Below, in pieces: positions 22,516-33,900 of a stretch of DNA of 64,000 nt. The stretch covers positions 7,688,001-7,752,000 of the forward strand of contig OY720103.1 in assembly GCA_963082875.1 (NCBI GenBank), read 5' to 3'. Origin of the DNA: Corella eumyota. Lineage: Eukaryota; Chordata; Ascidiacea; Phlebobranchia; Corellidae. Numbering within the stretch: position 1 is the first letter of the stretch; each line of letters begins with the position of its first letter. The translations under genes and the position numbers were made by a program. The notes under the pieces are model-generated. The model was not told the DNA's origin, ran no database searches, and saw only the letters and a list, made by a program, of their open reading frames with translations.

Positions 22516-24000
22516 CTGAAATATTTAAACTTTTTAAGTTATTTTTTCCTAATTTGTTAATTTTTTTTAAGATTTAAAAAAATTATTTGGCAGTTTTTAA
22601 TAAATTTAAAAATTGTTTCTAGCTTAAAAGTCAAGTAAATTATAACAAATATAGTTAAACCAAAGTGTTTGCACATTCCTTTTTTTTTTGCACATTTCTT
22701 TTTTTTTAATTGATTTAAATGCTATCTAAACTGTTGTTTAGCGCAATCATTTTACTTTTTAGGTAACTATTCTACTGAAGTATTGCCAGTCAGCCAAGAA
22801 TGGCATTTTGACCATCTCCATGTTTTAATTTTTCAAATATAGTTATATTTTAATGCTTGATAACTTTTTATTCCAAATGCTTTTAGATTTCGGAAAACAA
22901 ACAAAAATTTGCCCGTGATTACTAAAAATAAGACATATTATAAATACTTTAATGTATTATATAAAGCATGTAGTATATATATAAATCATAAAATAAGTGG
23001 ATTAAGTTGTTTATAAGAAACTAAGATTAAAAAAATGGCATTTATAAGCATGCCACTGCACTTTTATAAAACAAAGGCTCCAAGAAATTAACAAAAGGTC
23101 CAGCGATAGTTTAACAAAAATGATCCCAGAGTTATTAGGAGCCAAGGGTGTTCTAATATTAAAACTGTTTCTTTGGGCTTAAGGTACTTATAAAAAAAAC
23201 AGGTAGAAAAAAAAACTCAGGGTGTTTTTTAAGATCTGGGGTATTTTTAATAAAATTGTGAAAGTAAAAATTTGTTCAGTAGCAGGAAAGTAAGTAGAGT
23301 ATATTTGGAACATTATGGTTCTTATGAAGCACCATAGTTAAAAAGAGAAGAGATATTTTACAATTATTTGGGATATTTATGGAAATACTTGGGTTAAAAA
23401 TTAAGGTAAGGGGTATTCGAAAAAGGCCATATTTTTTTATAAAAAGTCCAGCCTATTATATATATAAAATGAGACCACTTATTTGAAGTCCAAGTACTTA
23501 CAAGCAGATTAGGGCTGTTATAAATATCTAAAGTCTCAGTAAGAGAGCCACAAGACCACTACTGTGCAATGTTTATTTTAAATGCTATATAAATTTAGAA
23601 AATGATCAATTTAATTTTTTTAGGACTTTCAAAAAAAAAAATCAATTAAAATTTAAAATAAAGGAATAAAAATAATTTTAAATTTATAAAATTAATAAAT
23701 AACATGAAAGTTTTCAAAAATAATTTTAAAATTAAAAAGTTTTTTAATATTAACACAATTGGCAAGATGTTACCGAATTAACTGTAGAAAGCAGTGGCTA
23801 ATCTTTCAATTTTATGGTTTTTGATAAAAATAAATAATTTTAGAATGTTTAATACAAAGTTTAAACATTCTAAAATTAAACTTTGTATTTCTATTAAACT
23901 TTAAAAATAAATATTTTTAGAGCTGCTGCTTTTTAAAATTGAAGATAATTTAATATTGAAACATCTAAACAATGGTAGACAATAAGCCTTTTTGACTTAC
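22516..24000 (-). other. Intron of the LRR gene
   Basis: A 1.5-kb AT-rich interval between two phase-compatible LRR exons. An imperfect palindrome near 23840-23885 (AACATTCTAAAATTA... inverted around AATACAAAGTTT) is visible. No other structure is supported. Confidence 0.5.
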
Positions 24001-24159
24001 AGGTGTAGTTAATTTTAAACACCCTTTTGCAATTGCCAATCCACATTCTTTAGTTATGTCACAATCAGTAACATTGAGGGTCTCAAATTTATCCAAAACT
24101 TTACTAAGTGCCTTGGCTGCATTGTTTCCAATTTTATTCTTTGTTAATAATAACTTTAT
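24001..24159 (-). CDS. LRR exon (ribonuclease-inhibitor-type)
   Basis: Minus-strand exon between TTTTAG acceptor and GTAAGT donor, phase 0 to 0, 159 nt. It reads IKLLLTKNKIGNNAAKALS, then KVLDKFETLNVTDCDITKEC, then GLAIAKGCLKLTTP. The alternation N.IG...A.AL / L.V..C.IT.E.....A matches two RI-type leucine-rich repeats, as found in NLR receptors, RANGAP and related proteins. Earlier exons are not recognised. A possible first exon is at 30178-30223, beyond the minisatellite and a fossil LTR element. Confidence 0.65.
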
Positions 24160-24544
24160 CTAAAACATAAGTAATGTTTTACTCAATTAACGAACTTGAT
24201 AAATATTATAAACAGTAACTAAAACAAAATTATAAGTTGACAATTCTAGATGTATATTAGTAATTAAAACATAAATACAATATTTAGTAATGTATTAGTT
24301 AAAGTATCAAATTTAAAAGAAAGTTGTATAAACTTTAAACTATATTGTAAAAAATAGGTGTTATCTTGTCCAATCATTAATAACATTATGAAATATTAAT
24401 TTACTAAGTTAAATCCGTAACATTATATTAATCATACGATCATATTTTGAATGTAATTGCTATCTTAATCAAAAAGATTGCGAGGAAGACCATATAAGCC
24501 TTATATTGCAATTTAATATAGAAACTTTCATTAAATATCGCTTT

Positions 24545-27500
24545 ATAGTTTCTATGAGGTTTTGTGAAGTTTTTAAGTTGTGGTATAAACAACACCCTCT
24601 AAGGTTTTGCGGGGTTTATAAGTTGTAACATTAACAATACCCTATGAGGTTTTTTGAGGTTTATAAGTTAAAGTATTAACAATACCCCATGAGGTTTTGT
24701 AAGGTTTATAAGTTGTGGTATTAACAATACCCCATGAGGTTTTGCAGGGTTTATAAAATGTGGTATTAACAACACCCCTTGAGTTTTGCAGGGTTTATAA
24801 GTTGTGGTATTAACAACACCCCCTGAGGTTTTGCATGGTTTATAAGTTGTGGTATTAACAACACCCCCTGAGATTTTGCAGGGTTTATAAGATGTAATAT
24901 TAACAATACCCTATTTGGTTTTGTGAGGTTAATAAGTTATAATATTAACAACAACCACTGAGGTTTTGCAGAGTTTAAAAGTTGTGGTATTAACAACACC
25001 CCCGAGGTTTTGTGAGGTTTATAAGTTGAAGTATTAACAATACCCTATGAGGTTTTGCAGGGTTTATAAGTTGTAATATTAACAATACCCTATGAGGTTT
25101 TGTGAGGTTTATAAGTTGAAGTATTAACAATACCCTATGAGGTTTATAAGTTGAAGTATTAACAATACCCTATGAGGTTTTGCAGGGTTTATAAGTTGTA
25201 ATATTAACAATACCCTATGAGGTTTTGTGAGGTTTATAAGTTGAAGTATTTACAATACCCTATGAGGTTTTGCAGGGTTTATAAGTTGTGGTATTAACAA
25301 TACCCTCTGAGGTTTTGCAGGGTTTATAAGTTGTAATATTAACAATACCCTCTGAGGTTTTGCAGGGTTTATAAGTTGTAATATTAACAATACCCTATGA
25401 AGTTTTGCAGGGTTTATAAGTTGTGATATTAACAATACCCTATGAAGTTTTGGGAGGTTTATAAGCAGTGGCGGCTCGTGTATGGAGCTAATGGGGCTAA
25501 AACCCCCAACTTTTTTTAATGGTTTTATGTTTTAATTTATATATATTTTTTTTAATTAATATTAAATTTTTTAAATAATATTTATTTTTTTGCACTGTTT
25601 TTCGGTAAAATTATTTAAAATATTAAAAAATAGCGCCTATTTTGGCCACAAAATACGCAAAAATTTTCGAAAAACGTAGCGTAAACATGTGAGGGCTAAA
25701 CCAAAATTAGCCCCACGGGCTGCCAAATACAAAATATCATAACGCCGTTTTTGCTGTCAGAATTCCGAAATTTGGAAAAAAGTTGAGAACTTTGATCGAA
25801 ATGTGGGGCTAAGACCACCATTGAGATGCCAAATATTTTGGCAATTTCAAACGTTGTATGTTAACAAATTTTATCGTTTTTGTTTAACTATTAAACAAAA
25901 ATAAAATAAAATAGGTTTAAACTGGGTATTTTATTCTTGTTTAAGGAAGTTTTAAGGCCTTAATTAATATTTTTAAGTTAAAAAAATAGAAATACTAATT
26001 GTTCGATCGAGTATATTCTCACATTATATTTATGATGAAAAGGTCGCTCTTAAGCCTCGCTAAAGCTAAAACAGCAAGTTTAAATCAGTTTTTGCATTCT
26101 TTTTAAAGAATTGTATGTTAATTAATGCTTTTAATTTCGATTAAGGCAAGTTTTTAAAAATAATCATAATGGATTACTGCCTGACAAGAAGGCTCAAGAG
26201 CAGGTTGCCTGTTTGCCTGCCTGTCAAAAGAGCATAAATAAAGTTTGCCAATGAAAAAAATACATGCTTTTATAAGTTGTAATATTAACAATACCCTATG
26301 AGGTTTTGTGAGGTTTATAAGTTGAAGTATTAACAATACCCTATGAAGTTTTGCAGGGTTTATAATTTATGGTATTAACAATACCCTATGTGGTTTCGTG
26401 AGGTTTATATGTTGTGGTATTAACAATACCCCATGAGGTTTTGCAGGGTTTATAAGTTGTAGTATTAACAATACCCCCTGAGGTTTTGCAGGGTTTATAA
26501 GTTGTGGTATTAACAACACCCCATGAGGTTTTGCAGGGTTTATAATTTATGGTATTAACAATACCTTATGTGGTTTCGTGAGGTTTATATGTTGTGGTAT
26601 TAACAACACCCCATGAGGTTTTGCAGGGTTTATATGTTGTGGTATTAACAATACCCCATGAGGTTTTGCAGGGTTTATATGTTGTGGTATTAACAACACC
26701 CCATGAGGTTTTTCAGGGTTTATAATTTATGGTATTAACAATACCCTATGTGGTTTCGTGAGGTTTATATGTTGTGGTATTAACAATACCCCATGAGGTT
26801 TTGCAGGGTTTATAAGTTGTAATATTAACAATACCCTATGGGGTTTTGTGAGGTTTATAAGTTGTAGTATTATATACACCCTCTGGGTTTTTTTTATATA
26901 CACCCTCTGGGGTTTTGCGGGGTTTATAAGTTATAATATTAACAATACCCTATAAGGTTTTGCAGGGTTTATAAATTGAAGTATTAACAATACCCTATGA
27001 GCTTTTGCAGGGTTTATAAGTTGTAATATTAACAATACCCTATGAGGTTTTGTGAGGTTTATAAGTTGAAGTATTAACAATACCCCATGATGTTTTGCAG
27101 GGTTTATAAGTTGTGGTATTAACAATACCCTATGTGGTTTTGTGAGGTTTATAAATTGAAGGATTAACAATACCTTATATGCTTTTGCAGGGTTTATAAG
27201 TTGGGATATTAACAATACCCCCTGAGATTTTGCGGCGTATATAAGTTGCAATATTAACAATACCCTATGAGGTTTTGTGAGGTTTATAAGTTGAAATATT
27301 AACAACACCCCATTTTGTTTTGGGAGGTTTATAAGTTGAAGAATTAACAACACCCCCTGAGGTTTTGCGGCGTATATAAGTTGCAATATTAACAATACCC
27401 TATGAGGTGTTGTGAGGTTTATAAGTTGTAGTATTAACAACACACCCTATGGTTTAGCAGAGTTTATAATTTGTAGTATTAACCACACCCCCTGAGGTTT

Positions 27501-27687
27501 GGTGAGGTTTATAAGTTGTAATATTAATAATACCCCATGAGGTTTTGTGAGGTTTATATGTTGTGATATTAACAATACCCCATGAGGTTTTGCAGGGTTT
27601 ATAAGTTGTGGTATTAACAATACCCTATGTGGTTTTGTGAGGTTTATATGTTGTGGTATTAACAACACCCCATGAGGTTTTGCAGCA
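24545..27687. repeat. 45-bp minisatellite with 180-bp higher-order units
   Basis: About 50 tandem copies of a 45-bp unit built on GGTTTTGCAGGGTTTATAAG plus TTGTGGTATTAACAATACCC plus TATGA, in two blocks (24545-25465 and about 26269-27687) split by an inserted element. In 26341-26880 a four-unit set (variants with TTTATAATTTATGG and GTGGTTTCGTGAGG) recurs at exactly 180-bp steps (26341, 26521, 26701), a higher-order repeat. Because 45 is a multiple of three, the minus strand stays open for long stretches as a 15-residue repeat (LLILQLINPAKPQRV). This is best read as a by-product of the period, since stops and length changes are common elsewhere in the array. Confidence 0.93.
25466..26268. mobile_element. 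Inserted element inside the minisatellite, possibly hAT-like
   Basis: Non-repeat DNA beginning CAGTGGCGGCTCGTG interrupts the array. The array motif TTTATAAG precedes the insert and resumes right after it (26269-26276), which would equal an 8-bp target duplication fitting the hAT preference nTnnnnAn. Because the array itself contains this motif, the duplication is not independent proof. The right end lacks a matching CACGAGCC...CTG inverted terminus, so the element is truncated or composite. No coding frame is seen. Confidence 0.45.
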
Positions 27688-29767
27688 ATCCAGCGATAGT
27701 TGGATACTGTCGCTTCGCTGTACCAATCTGGCAATAGTTGGTCACCAGCGCATCCCGCAATAGCAGAGCCCACAAGGTGTGCTATTGTACTGTAAACGTA
27801 GCGTCAGTCTAGCCATCTAGTTGATCTTATAACTTTACTTTTATTAAACTGTGTTTACAGTTTTTCGAATTAACCCAAATTTGATTAAGTGTTTTGCCGT
27901 GTTACAACAAAAGTATTACCATCACCTAGTCGTTTTTTGTGTACCTTACACAAAATGCTAAACTTATAATTATATCAAATGGAGTCGAAAAAAAAGTTAA
28001 ATCAAATTAAACAATTACGCTACTAAACAACCAAAACAAATTAAACTATAAATCATGTAACTTTACAAATGGTGAACCCGACGTAATTAATTGTTAAAAA
28101 TATAGATGTACATGCTATAATTAACCTCGAATACGCAAACCTGTCGATAACAAATACGTCTTACACCTAGAGTCTCGTCTTTACGCCTGTTGCTTTAACT
28201 GTTCAATTGTAATGTATTGGAGAGTATTTGTTACAAATTTGTGGACGGTTGTTAGTAAATCTTACGCAATAAATTACTATAAAATATTAATACAGCTTAT
28301 TAATGTCAGGCAAAAACGTTACAACTGAAGGTCTTGCCGAGATCCTAATCTTTTGAAGCTTAAGTCAATTTAATAGAGAAATTGCAGAAAGAAGAAAAAC
28401 AATCGTTACCCCTTCGCTTGTCGAGTATTATTCAACAAAATGGATAATTATCTAAGATCATCTTTGTCTATTGAAATGGAGCGTATAGTTGAAAAAGAAT
28501 TACAAGAAATCAAAAAAGAACTGACTTTCATAAAAAAGAAACTGTGCTCAAAAACAGTATGCCAAACAGAGCTTTTGACATCTGGTCAAGATCTAATGAA
28601 ATACACTGGCGACTCCGATATCAAAGAGTGTCTTATTAGATTTGACCTTATATCAAGGGTCAATAATTGAAATGCCAGAAAAAGCGGATATAGACTTGCA
28701 CTTAGTTTGTACGATAAAGCTACAAGCATTGTAACCAGTTTTTTTAAAAGACAAATTGCGAAAAAGGTTTTCCGCCCCCAAGTCTTTTTTTACACAGCAG
28801 AAAAGGAGAAGATAGCGAGTCTTTAAAAGCACTCGCAAGCGAGTTTTTTGATATGATCTGACAATGTCCAAAATATTAAAACTCAAGTATTAAATAACTT
28901 AAAAAGAGTAACGACAACATGAACCCACATTACAGATAGGAAAAATCTTAGCAGATCCCCAAATCTTCCTGAACACTCATGTATCGTATTTTTAATGTTA
29001 CTCATTGTCGCAAGCAAGCTCGCGACACAGTTCGAAAATAGGGAAGGTCACAACATGTTGACCATTTTACTTTTAATTTGTTTTAACCTTAGAAGATATT
29101 GATTCTGCCGAATTGCCAGATGTCAGGGATGCAAATACACAGTGACATAAAACCATTCTTAATTTTACACCTCAACAACTTTCCTTGAGAAAGGGTGATG
29201 TAAAATTGTAATAATTCTTTCAATTGTGATATTGTAATAAGTCTATTACAACTAATTTTAAGTTTAAGATGTTTAAAAAGTTATTGACTGGACACGTACA
29301 ACAATTTATTCTTGTTACAACGGCCGTTAACTCAAGAACAAGGCATTCTAAAATTGCGCTTAACGAGAATTAGCAACGTAATCTGTATATAAAAGGCCAA
29401 TGTTTTTTCAACAAACAAACTTTTATTGCCTTTCGGTTCCGCAATAAATAATGGAACATTTTACACATTCTTAACCAATCTAGCGATAGTTGGTTACCGT
29501 CGCATCGTAGTACCAACCTAGCAATAGTAGGTTATCGGTGCAGATCACAAGTGCAGGCCCTAAAAACTGTGCTCTTAATTTAAACGTAACGCCAGTCTAG
29601 CAATCTAGCTGGTTTTTTGTTAACCCAAAATGAAAAAAAGTGTTTTGCTGTATTACAATAATAGTATTACTGTAACAAAATGCTAAACCTATAATTATAA
29701 CGAATGGATTCAGTAAACGAAGTTAAATCAAATTAAACAACCAAGACAAACTAAACAATAAATCATG
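27688..29767 (+). mobile_element. Fossil Ty3/gypsy-type LTR element, broken
   Basis: Two related LTRs are recognisable. The 3' LTR starts at 29199 after a purine-rich tract and has a TATATAAA box and an AATAAA signal near 29390-29450. The partial 5' LTR (about 27688-28067) ends in TTTACA, matching the TGTAAA start of the 3' copy. It is followed directly by a primer-binding-site-like TGGTGAACCCGACG. Between them lies only a Gag-like coding remnant (from about 28440); no pol is seen. The element is incomplete, with several breaks. The LTR copies differ at many positions, so it is not recent. Its left edge abuts the minisatellite. Confidence 0.7.
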
Positions 29768-30177
29768 GACTGAACTCTCCAAAAATTGCCCTGCGAGTAA
29801 CCTTATAATTCGTAACATGGTAGCATTTTCCAACTAATATTTAACCGCGCGCTACAAACGTTGTTTTATGTTTGTTAAAGGACTTTTGAACAATGAACCT
29901 TTTGTACAATAAAAACACTCTTTTACATTTGAACGTAAAACAAACAAATCCAAAATTGCGCAATAGTTAATAAAGCTTTCAGGCAATACTGCCAGTTCTT
30001 AAACAGCTAACACCACACGATTTTATTTATTTTTATTTTTTTAATTTATAAAATACAAGACAAGTTTTTTATGGGTATTACACATATATTTTTAATTTTT
30101 TGCTTGATTTGTTAATTAACGTTTTAATTTAGCATTTGCATTTTTAGCAATTGGCAACACTAAAAATAAAAACTTAC
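29768..30177. other. AT-rich spacer
   Basis: No gene or repeat is recognised between the fossil element and the minus-strand exon candidate at 30178. Confidence 0.4.
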
Positions 30178-30223
30178 CTATAGGGTAATCCCCTACAGGA
30201 GGAAAACTACCTTTGGTATTCAT
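30178..30223 (-). CDS. Possible first coding exon of a minus-strand gene
   Basis: On the minus strand ATG opens 15 codons, MNTKGSFPPVGDYPI, and runs into a perfect GTAAGT donor, leaving in phase 1. It points away from the PARP14-like gene and toward the LRR exons at 24159 and 22515, so it could be the LRR gene's first exon. That requires at least one further exon, since the LRR exon enters in phase 0. The evidence is only the ATG, the frame and the strong donor. Confidence 0.3.
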
Positions 30224-30941
30224 TTTTGTTTTCAGTTCTCTATAAAATAACTAAGCGATAAAGCCTTTTATCTTTAACAAAATTCAGGCAAGGTTTATAG
30301 GTGTGGCATATTATTTTAAATCAGTTTATGAAGCCTTGTTTTTTATGAGTTAACTATTTTTACTTAATTGTAACCTTCTAAAACCACTAATAAGCAACGT
30401 GTAAATTAATAAAGGGGCAATTTTTGCGTATATTTTTAAATGTGTGTTTCTTAAATGTAATACGCGTGTTTTTTAAAAAGAAAGGAAAAGCTTTTTTCAG
30501 TTTATTTACAAGTCTTACAGTGTTTTTTTGCTTAGGGTTAAAATAATATTGTGAAAATATTAAACTTATAATTAGACTCCAATCTTCTACTAAGATTTAT
30601 TATCTTGTATTGTACTACCCACAAATTTGATTTTTATTTATTGCTATTATGGCTATTTAAAAAAGTTTAAAAAAAGTTTCGGGAAAATTTGAGGTTGGAC
30701 ATTTGCTACATTTGCGAAAATTTGAGGTTGGACATTTGCTAATTGTATTTGGGTGTAATTTCACCAAACTTGGTTTCATGGAACCTAAAGTATTTGTGGT
30801 ACAAAATTAAAAAAATTCCTTTGTTTATTGTTTTAGTTTTGCTTTAATAAAAAGTTTAAAAGGCTATTTTAAACCAAAAAAAACATATTTAAAACTTTAA
30901 TATTAAACTGAATTAAAATGGGTATATTAAACTGAATTAAA
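30224..30941. other. Intergenic region between divergent starts
   Basis: A near-perfect tandem duplication (GAAAATTTGAGGTTGGACAT, about 34-bp period) lies at 30680-30740. A shorter one (TATTAAACTGAATTAAAATG) lies just before the PARP14-like ATG at about 30901-30943. This may hold a shared promoter for the PARP14-like gene and the minus-strand exon at 30178-30223. Confidence 0.4.
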
Positions 30942-33900
30942 ATGGAGGAAGACACTCAAGACCAGTTAGAGGATGGTTTTAGAATTTTTGTTAGTAATAT
31001 TTCTATTGACTTTCATTTACAAAAATTAAAGTTTGCTTTAACCCCAGGCTGCTTAAGAATTGGAGAAAGGGAAGAATATAAAAATGAAGAAAACACAAAT
31101 TTATTGGTTGTTGAAGCATATTTAAAAACTTTTGAAGGTAACCAAACAAAACTAAATTTTTAATTATCTGTTTTGACTAAGGGGTAATTAATTGTGTTTT
31201 TTTTCAAGCAAATTTTAAAGATATTTTACTAAAATGACATTTTTTTAATCTTTAAACTGATCATATTTTATTTTTTATATAGCTGCAAATAAATTTATAG
31301 AAATGGCAAATATAAAAATCAGGTGTGGTTCAGATGTGACAATTCTTAATATTAGTGAGGAGTTGCCGGATATTGTACTTCAGTATAGAAGAAAAACTCA
31401 ATTCAAAGGACAAAACAAAAATATAATACAGAATAAAGAACTGGGTAAATTTTATATTTTTTTTATTCTTGATTTTTACTTTTTTGGGGAAAAAATATAC
31501 CCTTCATATTTATTTTAAAAAGTATTAAGCAGCCTAAAAACAATTTTATTTTATCATATTATAATTTTATGTTACACAAAAAAAATTTGAATGTTGCAAT
31601 TTGTAGATAGGCCAACTCCTCGACCTAGAAAACAAGTTCATAAAAAAGATATTGTTTGTAGTGGTTTTCCGCAACAATTTTTAAATGAAAGATCACTTTT
31701 AAACCATTTTAGAAGGTATTTAAATTTAATATGCATGAATCAAATTTGTATTTACATTTTTTAATGAATTTTAGTTTTGGACAAATATCGCATTTAGATT
31801 ATGATGTAACTCAAAAATGTGCTTGGATTTCATATCGTGATACTGTAAGTGGGAAAATGATTTAAATAAATTATGAAATAGATGTTTTTAATGGCTTCGT
31901 TTAAATTAAAGGCATTTACCATGGCTTAAACTATACATTAATCATAGCTTGTTGATAAAAAAAATTAAAAATTAAATAAAATGTTTACACTTTAATTTTA
32001 GAATGCAGCTCAAAAGGCAATATCTTATGGATCAACTGTAGATGATGGTTATGACTATTTTCGCATCAATATTAGATGGGATGATAAAAGAGGTTAATAT
32101 GCTCATATTTTTAATCAATATTAATGGTAAAAATATTTAAATTTTTGTTATAACTACTTAAAAAAAATTTAAATAGTTTTAACCTTGTTTTTTTGTTCTA
32201 AGCTGCAAATGGACCAATCCAAGAGGATAAAAGAGATTATTTTTCACCAACAAAACATATTGATTCAAAGCCAAGGGGTACCAATTTTATTAGAACCTAA
32301 GTAGTTTAAGTACTTAATTTCAACTTTATTTTAAAAGTACAATTTGCATTTTTAATTTGTTAGATATAAATGAAGAAATATGCAAATTACAGCGGGGAAT
32401 ATATTGTAGAAATATTCCACATCGGTATTTTACCTACTTTGGCCTGAAAAACCACTTTGGAAGGTAGTTTTTAATTTAATTTGTTTAAAAGTGTTAAAGT
32501 TTACAATCATTGTAGCTTAATCATAACTAACCTTAACTTTAGATTTGGGGAAGTGGAAACGGTTGATTGTGTTGACAGAAGAAATCTCTCATTTGCAAAA
32601 GTTTATTTTAAAGAACATGTATGAAATTTTCGTTTTTTGTTAAGATGAACAATGATATATTATTTATATGAGACAAACTTACTAATGTTTATTTGTTTTT
32701 ACTTTAAAAAATCTCAAAAACAAATGCTATTATTTTTTGTGACTAAACATGTGATTTTAAAATTATAGGAATCTGCAAAAGCGGCTTTAGCACATGGCAA
32801 CCAAATGCCAAATGGGAGCAAAATAGTAATTCAATGGGATAAACGTGAATGTAAATTTTATTTTCAAAAAAGTTTTGTTTTTGAATGTTTAATTTTTAAA
32901 ATGTGTTTTTTGTGCTTTACAGTTGAAAACTTAAGAAAGGATATTTTGCTTGGCAACAAAAGGACTTCTTATGACAGTTCTGCTAGAAAAGGTCGGTAGT
33001 TTATTGTGCTTGGGCATATTTTTTTCTTTATTAAACTTTTTTAAAACTCTTAGCGCTCGATTTTAGTAATTATTTATTAATTTCTGCAAGCGCATTAAAT
33101 TAAAAATTTTTTGATTTTTCAAACTCCAAAAAAAAATACTTGTCCTCAAGTTATTTTAACATTCAATATCTTAAAAAAAGATATTGCGCCCTCTAGATAA
33201 GGTTATTTCCCTTTTAACATGCAGACGCGTAGTTTTTTCGCTAAGTAAGTTAGAGCAGGACCTACTTTTGTCAGTTTTTTTTTTGTTGCCAAAATTCGTC
33301 ATTTTTAGGTTGTCTTTTATTTTAATCATTTTAGGTATGAATAAAAGCAGTAAATTAACTGACACTGTGTCTGTAGCTTATTTTGGATAAATCCACATAA
33401 GCTAACTTTTAATTTTATAAACAAACAGTTTTTGATGTTGATTTGAAATTGAATTGTTATTTATTTGCTGTCAGGCTTTGGCGTATTTTTCCTCCCTATT
33501 TAAATAATAAGTTTCAATGCTTTTAACTATAACTTGTTTATCGAATTTGCGGGTTATTTAACAACTCTTTTCACATGGGAACTCTAACCTCGTTTCTCTA
33601 GTATTAAATTATTTTTCCAACGATTTATTTCTGCTTTTTATTAAGTGCAAATGTTCGTTTTAAAAACAGTTAGGCAATTTCGTTCTGCTGAACGGACGCC
33701 ACTTAATAAACATGGATTTAGACATTACTTAAATTCAGAGTTTATTTCCGTAAGAATTAGCCAGAATTTTATATTCTTGTGTGCAGACGGGGACCAGAAG
33801 CTTCGGCCGTAAGAAGCTTCGGCCAAAAGGTTCGGCCTGCAAAAAACGCGGGGGGTCGGTGACGAAATTGCCGCGTAAAATGTCAGCTTAAGACCATATT

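Noticed and set aside
24545-27687. CRISPR-like array
   Set aside because: Units are contiguous tandem copies without unique spacers, in an intron-bearing eukaryotic genome.
25250-27773. Long minus-strand frames reading LLILQLINPAKP-type repeats as a repetitive protein
   Set aside because: The 45-bp period keeps one frame open automatically. Length variants and stops occur throughout the array, and there is no start or splice context.
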